Source: Candidatus Odyssella thessalonicensis
GTDB lineage: Bacteria > Pseudomonadota > Alphaproteobacteria > Bin65
Length of the DNA stretch: 8,841 nucleotides
Direction of reading: 5' to 3'
NCBI GenBank assembly: GCA_005240015.1
Contig: SBBV01000434.1
Coordinates: 1 to 8,841 of the forward strand
Shown here: positions 1 through 6,228 of the stretch, piece by piece
How the letters are laid out: each line of letters opens with the position of its first letter
How positions within the stretch are numbered: the stretch's first letter is position 1
Notes under the pieces: model-generated
Database searches by the model: none
Told to the model about the DNA's origin: nothing
What the model saw: only the letters and a program-made list of their open reading frames with translations
Translations under genes and position numbers: made by a program

Positions 1-99
1 CAGCTGAATCTGCCCGTAGGTGTTGGCCAACACCACGGCGACGAAGGACCAAGACCAGGAAAGCGATGCGAGATCGGTAGCGCGAGCGGCAGAGCGCAT
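1..99 (-). CDS. Possible N-terminal fragment of a leftward membrane protein, cut by the window edge
   Basis: On the minus strand a frame stays open from a stop at 189-187 to the left edge. Its only ATG is at 99-97, giving 33 visible residues. They begin MRSAARATDLASLSW and continue into a hydrophobic run, FVAVVLANTYGQ, that could be the start of a first membrane segment, as in many transporters. A GTG at 153-151 is an alternative start. There is no strong ribosome binding site in front of the ATG. The AT-rich stretch at 260-372 would be a reasonable control region for a gene leaving in this direction. The fragment is too short to assign a family and could be a chance open frame, so the call is weak. 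Confidence 0.2.
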   Translation of the reverse strand, partial: MRSAARATDLASLSWSWSFVAVVLANTYGQIQL

Positions 100-259
100 G
101 CAGCAGGCACCCCAGCTGCGCCATCGCCCCGCGACTTGCCCCGTCCGTTCCACGCCGCGCTTGCCCGCGCGCGGCGCTTCCTCGAGTTACCCCATTCTTC
201 GACTGCGTCCTTCAAACAAGAGCGGCGTTCCGCCCGCAACGGCTGGAACAGGATCCCTG

Positions 260-372
260 CACTTCTTCAATTTTTATTTTATCAAATATGCCACTGTCCG
301 GATTTTTACTGTCCGAATTCTAGTGTCGTACACAGTTTTATACGGGCAAATCGGGCCGTAGTAAACACTTGA
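260..372. promoter_or_regulatory. AT-rich control region with a tandem 15-bp repeat
   Basis: This is the only clearly AT-rich stretch in the window. It contains ACTGTCCG at 293-300 and again at 308-315. The two 15-base units (293-307 and 308-322) agree at 12 of 15 positions. A third TGTC follows at 324-327, inside a small dyad GTGTCGTACAC at 323-333. Direct half-sites about one and a half helical turns apart, beside an AT-rich segment, are typical of a bacterial promoter with an operator. I could not place -35 and -10 boxes with confidence on either strand. It could serve bglX to the right, a gene leaving to the left, or both. Confidence 0.4.
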
Positions 373-406
373 CGGCGGCGATTCTTTTGGCACCTGAGGC
401 GGTGAG

Positions 407-423
407 GTTAACCGCGCGGTAAC
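407..423. promoter_or_regulatory. Near-palindromic operator-like site upstream of bglX
   Basis: The sequence reads GTTA, one extra A, CCGC, then GCGG, TAAC. The arms are perfect 8-bp complements if A411 is left out. The site lies about 145 bp upstream of the chosen bglX ATG. A compact dyad centred on CGCG with TTAA-like flanks resembles sites bound by LacI-type sugar regulators, which often control glycosidase genes. That link is inference: no regulator gene is in the window, and short GC-rich dyads arise by chance in such genomes. Confidence 0.25.
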
Positions 424-566
424 GAGCCTTTCGCCCGCGCGCGAAGCATGCCGCATCCGAATACGCTTCGCCGCGCAGCGGCGCATTGATATTTGTCAGC
501 GCCGGTGCCGACGGTGAACGCCGGCAGCACATGCGCGTTTTTACCGAGGACGGCGGCCAACATCCC

Positions 567-2720
567 ATGACGCGGCAGGACCACGCGACCCGGATCGAGA
601 AGCTTCTCGCCGCGATGATGCTCGGGGAGAAGATCGGCCAGCTCAACATGCTGACGGCCGACCTCGCCGTGACCGGGCCCGGCATGCCCGCCGACTACAT
701 GGCCGAGCTCAAGAAGGGCCGGCTCGGCAGCATGCTCAATCTCTACGGCGTGCCGCTGATGCGCCAGGTGCAGCGCGTGGCCGTCGAGGAGACGCGGCTC
801 GGCATCCCGCTTTTCTTCGGCTACGACGTGGTCCACGGGCATCGCACGGTCTTCCCGATCCCGCTCGCCGAGGCCGGCGCTTTCGATCCGGAATTATGGG
901 AGAAGACGGCGCGCATCGCCGCCATCGAAGCCGCGGCCGAGGGACTGACGCTCACCTTTGCGCCGATGATCGACGTCGCGCGCGATCCGCGCTGGGGCCG
1001 CATCGCCGAGAGCGCCGGAGAGGACACCTGGCTCACCTGCCGCCTCGCCGAGGCCAAGGTGAAAGGCTTCCAGGGCAAGAATCTCGCGGCGCAGGACGCC
1101 ATCGCCGCCACCGCCAAGCACCTCGCCGGCTACGGCGCGGTCATGGCCGGGCGCGAGTATGCGCAGGTCGAGCTCTCCGAGCGCGCGTTCCACGAAATCT
1201 ATCTGCCGCCGTTCCGGGCCGCGGTCGCGGCCGGCGCCGCCGCGATCATGCCGGCCTTCACCGATCTGGCCGGCGTGCCGCTGACCGCGCATGTCGGCAT
1301 CCTGCGCGATACGGTGCGCGCGCGCTGGGGCTTCGACGGCGTGATGATCAGCGACTACAACGCGATCGCCGAGCTGATGGCGCACGGCATCGCCGGCGAT
1401 CTCGCCGAGGCGGCGGCGCTGGCGCTCAAGGCCGGCGTCGATGTCGACATGATGGCGACGGCCTACACGCGCGGCCTTCCGGTGGCGCTCGAGCGCGGGC
1501 TCGTCGCGATGTCCGACATCGATGCCTGCGTGCGCCGCGTGCTGGCGCTGAAGGCCGCGCTCGGCCTGTTCGACGATCCCTACAGGGCGCAGGCGCCGGT
1601 GATGACGGCGGAGCGCTGGACCGAGCACCGCGCCGTCGCCCGCGACGCGGCGCGCCGCTCGATCGTGCTGCTCGTCAACCGCAACGACCGCCTTCCGATC
1701 GCATCGCCACCGGCGCGCGTCGCCCTCTTGGGGCCGCTCGGCGACATCGCCCCGGAGATGCTGGGGCCCTGGTCGGGCGCCGGACGCGGCGAGGAGATGG
1801 TCTCGTATGCCGCCGGCCTGCGCGCCGCATGGCCGCAAAGCCGCATCGACGCCGCGCGCGGCGTCGAGGTGGAGGGCGAGGCCCGCAGCGGCATCAAGCC
1901 CGCGCTCGATCTCGCGCGCGCCGCCGACCTCGTCGTGCTCGCGCTCGGCGAGCTGCGCTGGATGAGCGGCGAGGCGGGCTCGCGCGCCAAGCCCGGCCTG
2001 CCGGGCCTCCAGAACGAGTTTGCGCGCGCGGTGCTCGATCTCGGCAGGCCCGTGGTGGTGCTGCTCTCCTCGGGGCGGCCGCTCATGGTGCCGTGGCTGT
2101 TCGAGCGCGCCGAGGCCGTGCTCGCCTGCTGGTATCTCGGCAGCGAAGCCGGCCACGCCGTCGCCGATGTCGTGACCGGGCGCTGGAACCCGAGCGCGCG
2201 CCTGCCGGTCACCTGGCCGGTCGAGGTCGGGCAGATCCCGATCTTCTATTCGCGCCTGCCGACCGGGCGCCCGATCGATCCCACGTTCCGCTATTCGAGC
2301 AAATACATCGACATGCCGAACGAGCCGATGTTCGCGTTCGGCCACGGTCTCTCCTACACGCGCTTCGCCTACTCGAATCTGCGCGCCGCGCCCGCGCAGC
2401 TCCGCGAGAAAGACACACTGGCGGTCGAGGTCGACGTCGCGAACGAGGGCAGGGCCGCGGGCGAGGAGACCGTGCTGCTGTTCGTGCGCGACCCGGTCGC
2501 CAGCGTCTCGCGCCCGGTGCTCGAATTGAAGGGCATGGCGAAGGTGTTCCTCGCGCCCGGCGAGCGGCGCAGCGTGCGTCTCTCGCTCGCCTGCGACGCC
2601 TTCGCGATTCTCGACGCCAAACTCGCGCCGCGCCTCGAGCCCGGCGCGCTCGAGATCTATGTCGGGCCCGCGGCGCGCGCCGAGGCGCTGCTCAAGACGA
2701 GCGTGAAGCTCGTCGCTTGA
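567..2720 (+). CDS. bglX: Beta-glucosidase-like glycoside hydrolase family 3 (BglX type), no signal peptide
   Basis: A retaining exo-acting glycosidase, expected to release terminal beta-linked glucose or similar residues from oligosaccharides or glycosides. Numbering here is from an upstream TTG at 486. The N-terminal TIM-barrel domain spans about 35-360 and holds FFGYDVVHGHRTVFP (110-124), DPRWGR, the KHLAGYGAV substrate-binding segment (K211, H212), and MISDYNAI, with D290 the expected nucleophile. The second domain, about 390-580, carries SGEAGSR, with E496 at the place of the BglX acid/base. A fibronectin-like domain follows from about 635, after FAFGHGLSYT. The order and length match E. 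coli BglX, but the periplasmic signal peptide of that enzyme is absent, so this copy is probably cytosolic and acts on imported sugars. Start is uncertain: ATG 567 sits just before the conserved region, while ATG 531 and TTG 486 are in frame. None has a good ribosome binding site. The next gene begins 108 bp downstream. True substrate unknown. Confidence 0.93.
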   Translation: MTRQDHATRIEKLLAAMMLGEKIGQLNMLTADLAVTGPGMPADYMAELKKGRLGSMLNLYGVPLMRQVQRVAVEETRLGIPLFFGYDVVHGHRTVFPIPLAEAGAFDPELWEKTARIAAIEAAAEGLTLTFAPMIDVARDPRWGRIAESAGEDTWLTCRLAEAKVKGFQGKNLAAQDAIAATAKHLAGYGAVMAGREYAQVELSERAFHEIYLPPFRAAVAAGAAAIMPAFTDLAGVPLTAHVGILRDTVRARWGFDGVMISDYNAIAELMAHGIAGDLAEAAALALKAGVDVDMMATAYTRGLPVALERGLVAMSDIDACVRRVLALKAALGLFDDPYRAQAPVMTAERWTEHRAVARDAARRSIVLLVNRNDRLPIASPPARVALLGPLGDIAPEMLGPWSGAGRGEEMVSYAAGLRAAWPQSRIDAARGVEVEGEARSGIKPALDLARAADLVVLALGELRWMSGEAGSRAKPGLPGLQNEFARAVLDLGRPVVVLLSSGRPLMVPWLFERAEAVLACWYLGSEAGHAVADVVTGRWNPSARLPVTWPVEVGQIPIFYSRLPTGRPIDPTFRYSSKYIDMPNEPMFAFGHGLSYTRFAYSNLRAAPAQLREKDTLAVEVDVANEGRAAGEETVLLFVRDPVASVSRPVLELKGMAKVFLAPGERRSVRLSLACDAFAILDAKLAPRLEPGALEIYVGPAARAEALLKTSVKLVA

Positions 2721-2818
2721 ATGCGACCAGGTGCTTGGGCCGCGTCCCAATAAAGAGCGGTTCTGCGCTGTGGCGGCCACGAACTCCCGGTGCTAGCGTC
2801 GCGCGCAAAATATGCGCC

Positions 2819-2826
2819 GGGAGGAG
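2819..2826 (+). promoter_or_regulatory. Strong ribosome binding site that fixes the start of the MetE-like gene
   Basis: GGGAGGAG lies just before ATG 2829; the GGGAGG core ends 4 nt upstream of it. It rules out the in-frame alternative 13 codons upstream at 2790, which would place this motif inside the coding sequence. Confidence 0.75.
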
Positions 2827-2828
2827 AC

Positions 2829-3977
2829 ATGAAGCGCAGCACCGAGCGGTTCCTGACCACGCATACCGGCAGCCTGCCGCGCCCGCCCGACCTCATCAAA
2901 ATGATGTACGCAAGGGAGGAGGGCATCCCGGTCGACCGCGCCGCGCTGGCAGCGCGCATCAAGTCGGCGGTGGCCGAGGTGGTGAAGAAGCAGGCGGCGG
3001 CCGGCGTCGACATCGTCAACGACGGCGAGCTCTCGAAGCCGTCCTATGCCACCTACATCAAGGACCGGCTCGGTGGATTCGGCGGCGCCTCGTATCCCGT
3101 CACCTCCTACAAGGACCTCGCCGATTTTCCCGAGCTTGCCAAGCGCGTGTTCGGCGATCCCGGCCGCTCGCGGCGGAAGACGCCGGCCTGCAACGCGGCC
3201 ATCACGGTCGCCGATCCCGCCGCCGCGCGCACCGATGCCGAGAACCTGAAGGCGGCCATCGGCGGCGTGAAAGCGACCGAAGGCTTCATGAGCGCGGCCT
3301 CGCCGGGCGTGATCGCGCTCTTCTTCAAGAACGAGCACTATCCCACGCACGAGAAGTATCTCTTCGCCATCGCCGAGGCGATGAAGCCGGAATACGAGAC
3401 GGTGGCGAAGGCCGGGTTCGTGCTGCAGATCGATTGCCCCGATCTCGCGATGGGGCGCCACATCCAGTACGGCGATCTCACGGTCGAGGAGTTCAGGAAG
3501 CGCGCGCGGCAGAACGTCGAGGCGCTCAACCACGCGCTCGCCGGCATCCCGCCCGAGCAGCTGCGCATCCATCTCTGCTGGGGCAACTACGAGGGCCCGC
3601 ATCATTGCGACGTGCCGCTCGCCGACATCATCGACATCGTGTTCGCGGCGCGGCCCTCCGCCATCTCGTTCGAGGCCGCCAATCCGCGCCACGCCCACGA
3701 ATGGAAGCTGTTCGAGACCGTGAAGCTGCCCGCGGGCAAGGTGCTGATCCCCGGCGTGCTCGAATCGAAGACGAACTTCATCGAGCACCCCGAGCTCGTG
3801 GCGCAGCGCATCGGCCGTCACGCCAGGCTGGTCGGGCGCGAGAACGTCATCGCCGGCACCGATTGCGGCTACGGCACCTGGGTCGGCCAAGCCGCGGTCG
3901 ACGCCGACGTGGTCTGGGCCAAGCTCGCCGCGATGGCCGAAGGCGCGAGGATCGCGTCGAAGGAGTTTTGGAAATAG
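2829..3977 (+). CDS. Cobalamin-independent methionine synthase-like zinc methyltransferase (MetE C-terminal half only)
   Basis: A 382-residue protein of the MetE C-terminal / uroporphyrinogen decarboxylase-like barrel family. It opens with the typical TTHTGSLPRP segment (10-19). The zinc site of MetE can be traced in full: H248 and C250 in RIHLCWGN, E282 in ISFEAANPR, and C346 in GTDCGYGTW. VNDGEL (63-68) is another conserved barrel segment. Full-length MetE is about 750 residues with an N-terminal domain that is missing here, so this is not a classical MetE. Stand-alone relatives include 5-methyltetrahydrofolate-dependent and other thiol or corrinoid-linked methyl and alkyl transferases, including epoxyalkane:coenzyme M transferase. 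The methyl donor and the thiol acceptor cannot be read from the sequence. It follows bglX by 108 bp with its own strong ribosome binding site and faces the dehydratase gene. The family call is firm; the reaction is not. Confidence 0.88.
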   Translation: MKRSTERFLTTHTGSLPRPPDLIKMMYAREEGIPVDRAALAARIKSAVAEVVKKQAAAGVDIVNDGELSKPSYATYIKDRLGGFGGASYPVTSYKDLADFPELAKRVFGDPGRSRRKTPACNAAITVADPAAARTDAENLKAAIGGVKATEGFMSAASPGVIALFFKNEHYPTHEKYLFAIAEAMKPEYETVAKAGFVLQIDCPDLAMGRHIQYGDLTVEEFRKRARQNVEALNHALAGIPPEQLRIHLCWGNYEGPHHCDVPLADIIDIVFAARPSAISFEAANPRHAHEWKLFETVKLPAGKVLIPGVLESKTNFIEHPELVAQRIGRHARLVGRENVIAGTDCGYGTWVGQAAVDADVVWAKLAAMAEGARIASKEFWK

Positions 3978-3984
3978 CGAACTT

Positions 3985-4041
3985 GTAGGGGCGGGTCCCC
4001 CGACTCGCCCGCGTGGCCGCGCCACAGAACTTGCGCTGATG
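3985..4041. repeat. Two-hairpin dispersed repeat, copy A
   Basis: It begins GTAGGGGCGGGT. Hairpin 1 has a 9-bp stem (3989-3997 with 4002-4010, one G·T pair) and a CCCC loop. Hairpin 2 is GTGGC / GCCAC (4013-4017 with 4021-4025) with a 3-nt loop. A tail ending in GATG follows. The same layout recurs at 5078-5133 in the same orientation. It starts 7 nt after the stop codon of the MetE-like gene and may also help end transcription, though no T-tract follows. Confidence 0.75.
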
Positions 4042-4060
4042 TTGAACGCGCCGAGAAGAA

Positions 4061-4085
4061 GGCGGGCGGGTCGCGGACCCGCCCC
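4061..4085. repeat. Inverted partial copy of the GGGCGGGT repeat
   Basis: A perfect 9-bp hairpin (4064-4072 with 4076-4084, loop GCG). Read on the minus strand, it aligns with the first 25 bases of copy A (3988-4012) with one indel and a few mismatches. The two together form a long imperfect inverted repeat across the 117-bp space between the convergent genes. It lies 9 bp beyond the dehydratase stop codon and could act as a terminator-like or mRNA-protecting structure for either gene. Confidence 0.65.
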
Positions 4086-4094
4086 CAAAGGACG

Positions 4095-5042
4095 CTACAA
4101 CACGCCTTTCAGTCGCTCGGGATCGATGTTGCCGCCGGAGAGCACGCAGACGACCTTCGAGCCGGGCTTGAGCGGGAGCTTGCCGGTGAGGAGACCCGCG
4201 AGCGAGGCGGCGCCGGCCCCTTCGGCGAGCAGCTTCATGCGCATGAGCAGCAGCTTGATCGCCTCGCCGAGCTGCGTCTCGCTCACGAGCGTGATTCCCT
4301 CCGCGTGATCGCGCACGAGCGGAAAGCAGCGCTCGCCGGCGAAGGGCGGCGCCAGGCCGTCGGCGATCGTGGGCTTGGGCGGCGAGCGCACGGGCTTGCC
4401 CGCCTCGAGCGAGAGCCGCATCACGTCGGCGTTCTCGGGCTCGACGCCGAAGATGCGCGCCTTGGAGCCCGAGGCGCGCAGCGCCATGATCGTGCCGCCG
4501 ATGAGCCCGCCGCCGCCGACCGGAACCACGATCGCATCGAGATCCGGCAAGTCCTCGAGCACTTCGAGCGCGAGCGAGGCGTGGCCCTCCATCACCGCCG
4601 GGTCGTCGAACTTCACGAAGGTGTAGCCGTGCTTCTCGATCAGGCCGAGGCAATGCGCATGCGCCTCGGAGACGTCGCCGTGCAGGATCACCTCGGCGCC
4701 GTAGCTGCGCGTCGCCTCGGCCTTCAGGCGGCTCGCCGCCGCCGGCATCACGACCACGGCCTTGATGCCCGCGATCGCGGCGCCGAAGGCAAGGCCTTGC
4801 GCCATGTTGCCCGCCGAGAAGGTGATGGCGCCGCGCGCCTTCTCCTCGGGCGAGAGCTGAAGCAGCTTGTTGGTCATGCCGCGCGGCTTGAACGAGCCGG
4901 TCTTCTGCAGCATCTCGGCCTTCACGTAGACCTCGTGGCCGGTGAGCTTGGAGAAGGCCGCCGAGCGCAGCAGCGGCGTGCGGTGGATGTAGGGCTTCGC
5001 GCGCGCGGCGGCGGCGTGGAGCGTCGAAAGCGGGGGAATCAT
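4095..5042 (-). CDS. PLP-dependent threonine/serine dehydratase (ammonia-lyase), catabolic short form
   Basis: A fold-type II PLP enzyme of 315 residues, expected to deaminate L-threonine to 2-oxobutanoate, or L-serine to pyruvate, in the cytosol. The Schiff-base lysine is K52 in KTGSFKPRG. The substrate-carboxylate loop is SAGNMAQG (76-83), the phosphate-binding loop is VGGGGLIGG (175-183), and LSGGN (301-305) lies near the cofactor ring. The length equals a catalytic domain alone: there is no C-terminal ACT-like regulatory domain as in biosynthetic IlvA, so feedback control by isoleucine is not expected. The loop has Met at the position that is His in the common SAGNHAQG motif. Start ATG 5042 has GAGG 7 nt upstream (5053-5050). 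The gene lies 128 bp downstream of livM in the same direction, with one copy of a short repeat on each side. Serine racemase or hydroxyaspartate ammonia-lyase activity are alternatives in the same family. Confidence 0.88.
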   Translation of the reverse strand: MIPPLSTLHAAAARAKPYIHRTPLLRSAAFSKLTGHEVYVKAEMLQKTGSFKPRGMTNKLLQLSPEEKARGAITFSAGNMAQGLAFGAAIAGIKAVVVMPAAASRLKAEATRSYGAEVILHGDVSEAHAHCLGLIEKHGYTFVKFDDPAVMEGHASLALEVLEDLPDLDAIVVPVGGGGLIGGTIMALRASGSKARIFGVEPENADVMRLSLEAGKPVRSPPKPTIADGLAPPFAGERCFPLVRDHAEGITLVSETQLGEAIKLLLMRMKLLAEGAGAASLAGLLTGKLPLKPGSKVVCVLSGGNIDPERLKGVL

Positions 5043-5077
5043 CTACTCGCCTCGGGAAAACGGACGATGATCTCTTC

Positions 5078-5133
5078 GTAGGGGCGGGTTCCAGACCCGC
5101 CCGGCGGCGTTGCCGCAGCACCAATCGCCGATG
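5078..5133. repeat. Two-hairpin dispersed repeat, copy B
   Basis: It begins with the same 12 bases as copy A, GTAGGGGCGGGT. Hairpin 1 pairs 5082-5089 with 5095-5102, and a T·G pair can extend it. Hairpin 2 is GCGGC / GCCGC (5104-5108 with 5112-5116), loop GTT. The tail again ends in GATG. Compared with copy A, the second position of hairpin 2 changes from a T-A to a C-G pair, so pairing is kept. The repeat occupies much of the 128-bp space between livM and the dehydratase gene. Confidence 0.75.
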
Positions 5134-5170
5134 ACGTGCACGAGAGGAAGTTGCGCGCGGCGGGCATGCA

Positions 5171-6223
5171 TCATTCGGACGCGATCAGGCGCCGGCGGAT
5201 CGGGAACAGCACGAGATTAGTGCGCTCGGAGACGTAGCCCCAGATACCCTTGGGCGCAAACAGCATGATGAGGATCGCGAGCGCGCCGAGGAGGATGAGA
5301 TACCAGGTGCCGTAGCCGGCGAGATAGTACTGCATCAGGGTGAACACGAGCACGCCGATGATCGGCCCCTCGATCGTGCCGATGCCGCCGATGACGACGA
5401 TCAGGATGACGTAGGCGGTCCAGTCGAGCACGGCGAAGGCCGAGTCGGGCGAGATGCGCGCCTTCTGCAGATAGATCAGGGCGCCCACCATGCCGGTGCC
5501 GGCCGCGGTCGCGACATAGACCGAGAGCTTGGCGCGGAAATTGTCGACGCCGGCGCTGGCCGCGGCGGGCTCGGAATCGCGGATCGCGGCGAGCGCGAGG
5601 CCGTGGCGCGAGCGCAGGATGAGATAGACCGCGATGATCGTGCCGGCCGCGAGCACCAGCGCCGTCCAGTAGAGGATCATGTCGCGCGCGGCCGAGGTGC
5701 GCGCGTCGAAGAGGGCCTTCACGCCTTCGATGCCGGCGACCGAATTGGTGATGTCGGGCGGCAGCGAGGTGCCGGTGCCGCCGCCGAGCTGCTTCCACTG
5801 CGCCAGCACCAGGCGATAGACCTCGGCCACGACCCAGGTGCCGATCGCGAAATAGGCGCCGCGCAGGCGGAAGACGACGAACGCGGTCGGCAGTGCCAGC
5901 AAGCCGGCGATGACGCCGGCGAGCGCGATGGCGAGCAGCGGGTCGAGCCCGACGATCACCGTGAGCGCGAACAGCATATAGCCGCCGAGCCCGACGAAGG
6001 CCTGCTGGCCCACCGAGATGAGCCCGGCATAGCCGGCGAGCAGGTTCCAGTATTGCGCCAGCGCCAGCATGTAGAACACGAAGATCAGGTCCTGCACCAG
6101 CGCGCGGCTCGCGAAAGTTGGCAAGGCCACGAGCAGCAGCAGCAGCGCGGCGCCCGCGAAAGCCGTGTGGCGGGTGAATCTGCCGCCGACGGCGGCGCGC
6201 ACGCTCTGGGCGCTTGTATACAT
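5171..6223 (-). CDS. livM: Branched-chain amino acid-type ABC transporter permease LivM
   Basis: The second membrane subunit of a HAAT-family importer; it pairs with LivH to form the inner-membrane channel driven by LivG and LivF. It has 350 residues with about nine to ten hydrophobic segments (roughly 21-37, 43-64, 68-87, 94-118, 123-140, 183-204, 233-251, 263-281, 283-300, 305-325). The signature GYAGLISVGQQAFVGLGGY lies at 64-82. The cytoplasmic coupling loop GLALAAIRDSEPAAASAGV is at 208-226, and IGGIGTIEGPIIG at 278-290. ATG 6223 is preferred because it lies 5 nt after the livH stop; a start at 6313 would overlap livH by 85 bp and add a basic, uncharacteristic tail. The ribosome binding site is weak (GGATTGAG). 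Substrate could be a branched-chain amino acid or another compound carried by this family, such as urea or an aromatic acid. Confidence 0.93.
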   Translation of the reverse strand: MYTSAQSVRAAVGGRFTRHTAFAGAALLLLLVALPTFASRALVQDLIFVFYMLALAQYWNLLAGYAGLISVGQQAFVGLGGYMLFALTVIVGLDPLLAIALAGVIAGLLALPTAFVVFRLRGAYFAIGTWVVAEVYRLVLAQWKQLGGGTGTSLPPDITNSVAGIEGVKALFDARTSAARDMILYWTALVLAAGTIIAVYLILRSRHGLALAAIRDSEPAAASAGVDNFRAKLSVYVATAAGTGMVGALIYLQKARISPDSAFAVLDWTAYVILIVVIGGIGTIEGPIIGVLVFTLMQYYLAGYGTWYLILLGALAILIMLFAPKGIWGYVSERTNLVLFPIRRRLIASE

Positions 6224-6228
6224 CGCGC

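Noticed and set aside
20..372. Short plus-strand frames in the left region
   Set aside because: No start signals or motifs; they run into the AT-rich control region and read like non-coding sequence.
369..374. TTGACG as a -35 box for bglX
   Set aside because: No acceptable -10 sequence at 16-18 bp spacing.
2735..2750. TTGGG / CCCAA hairpin after bglX as a terminator
   Set aside because: Only a 5-bp stem, with no T-tract behind it.
894..2780. A 628-codon open frame antisense to bglX
   Set aside because: Composition is Arg, Ala, His and Asp rich, with no domain and no ribosome binding site; it mirrors the codon bias of bglX.
896..3988. A 1030-codon open frame on the plus strand across both bglX and the MetE-like gene
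   Set aside because: It is out of frame with two well-supported enzymes and is extremely rich in Arg, Ala and Gly with no family motif, as expected for a shadow frame in GC-rich coding DNA.
2793..4088. Antisense frame across the MetE-like gene
   Set aside because: The opposite strand has a complete zinc-site protein with a strong start signal; this frame has no recognisable motif.
3847..5124. A 425-codon minus-strand frame overlapping the dehydratase
   Set aside because: Shifted frame of the dehydratase, Arg-rich, and it runs through the flanking repeats.
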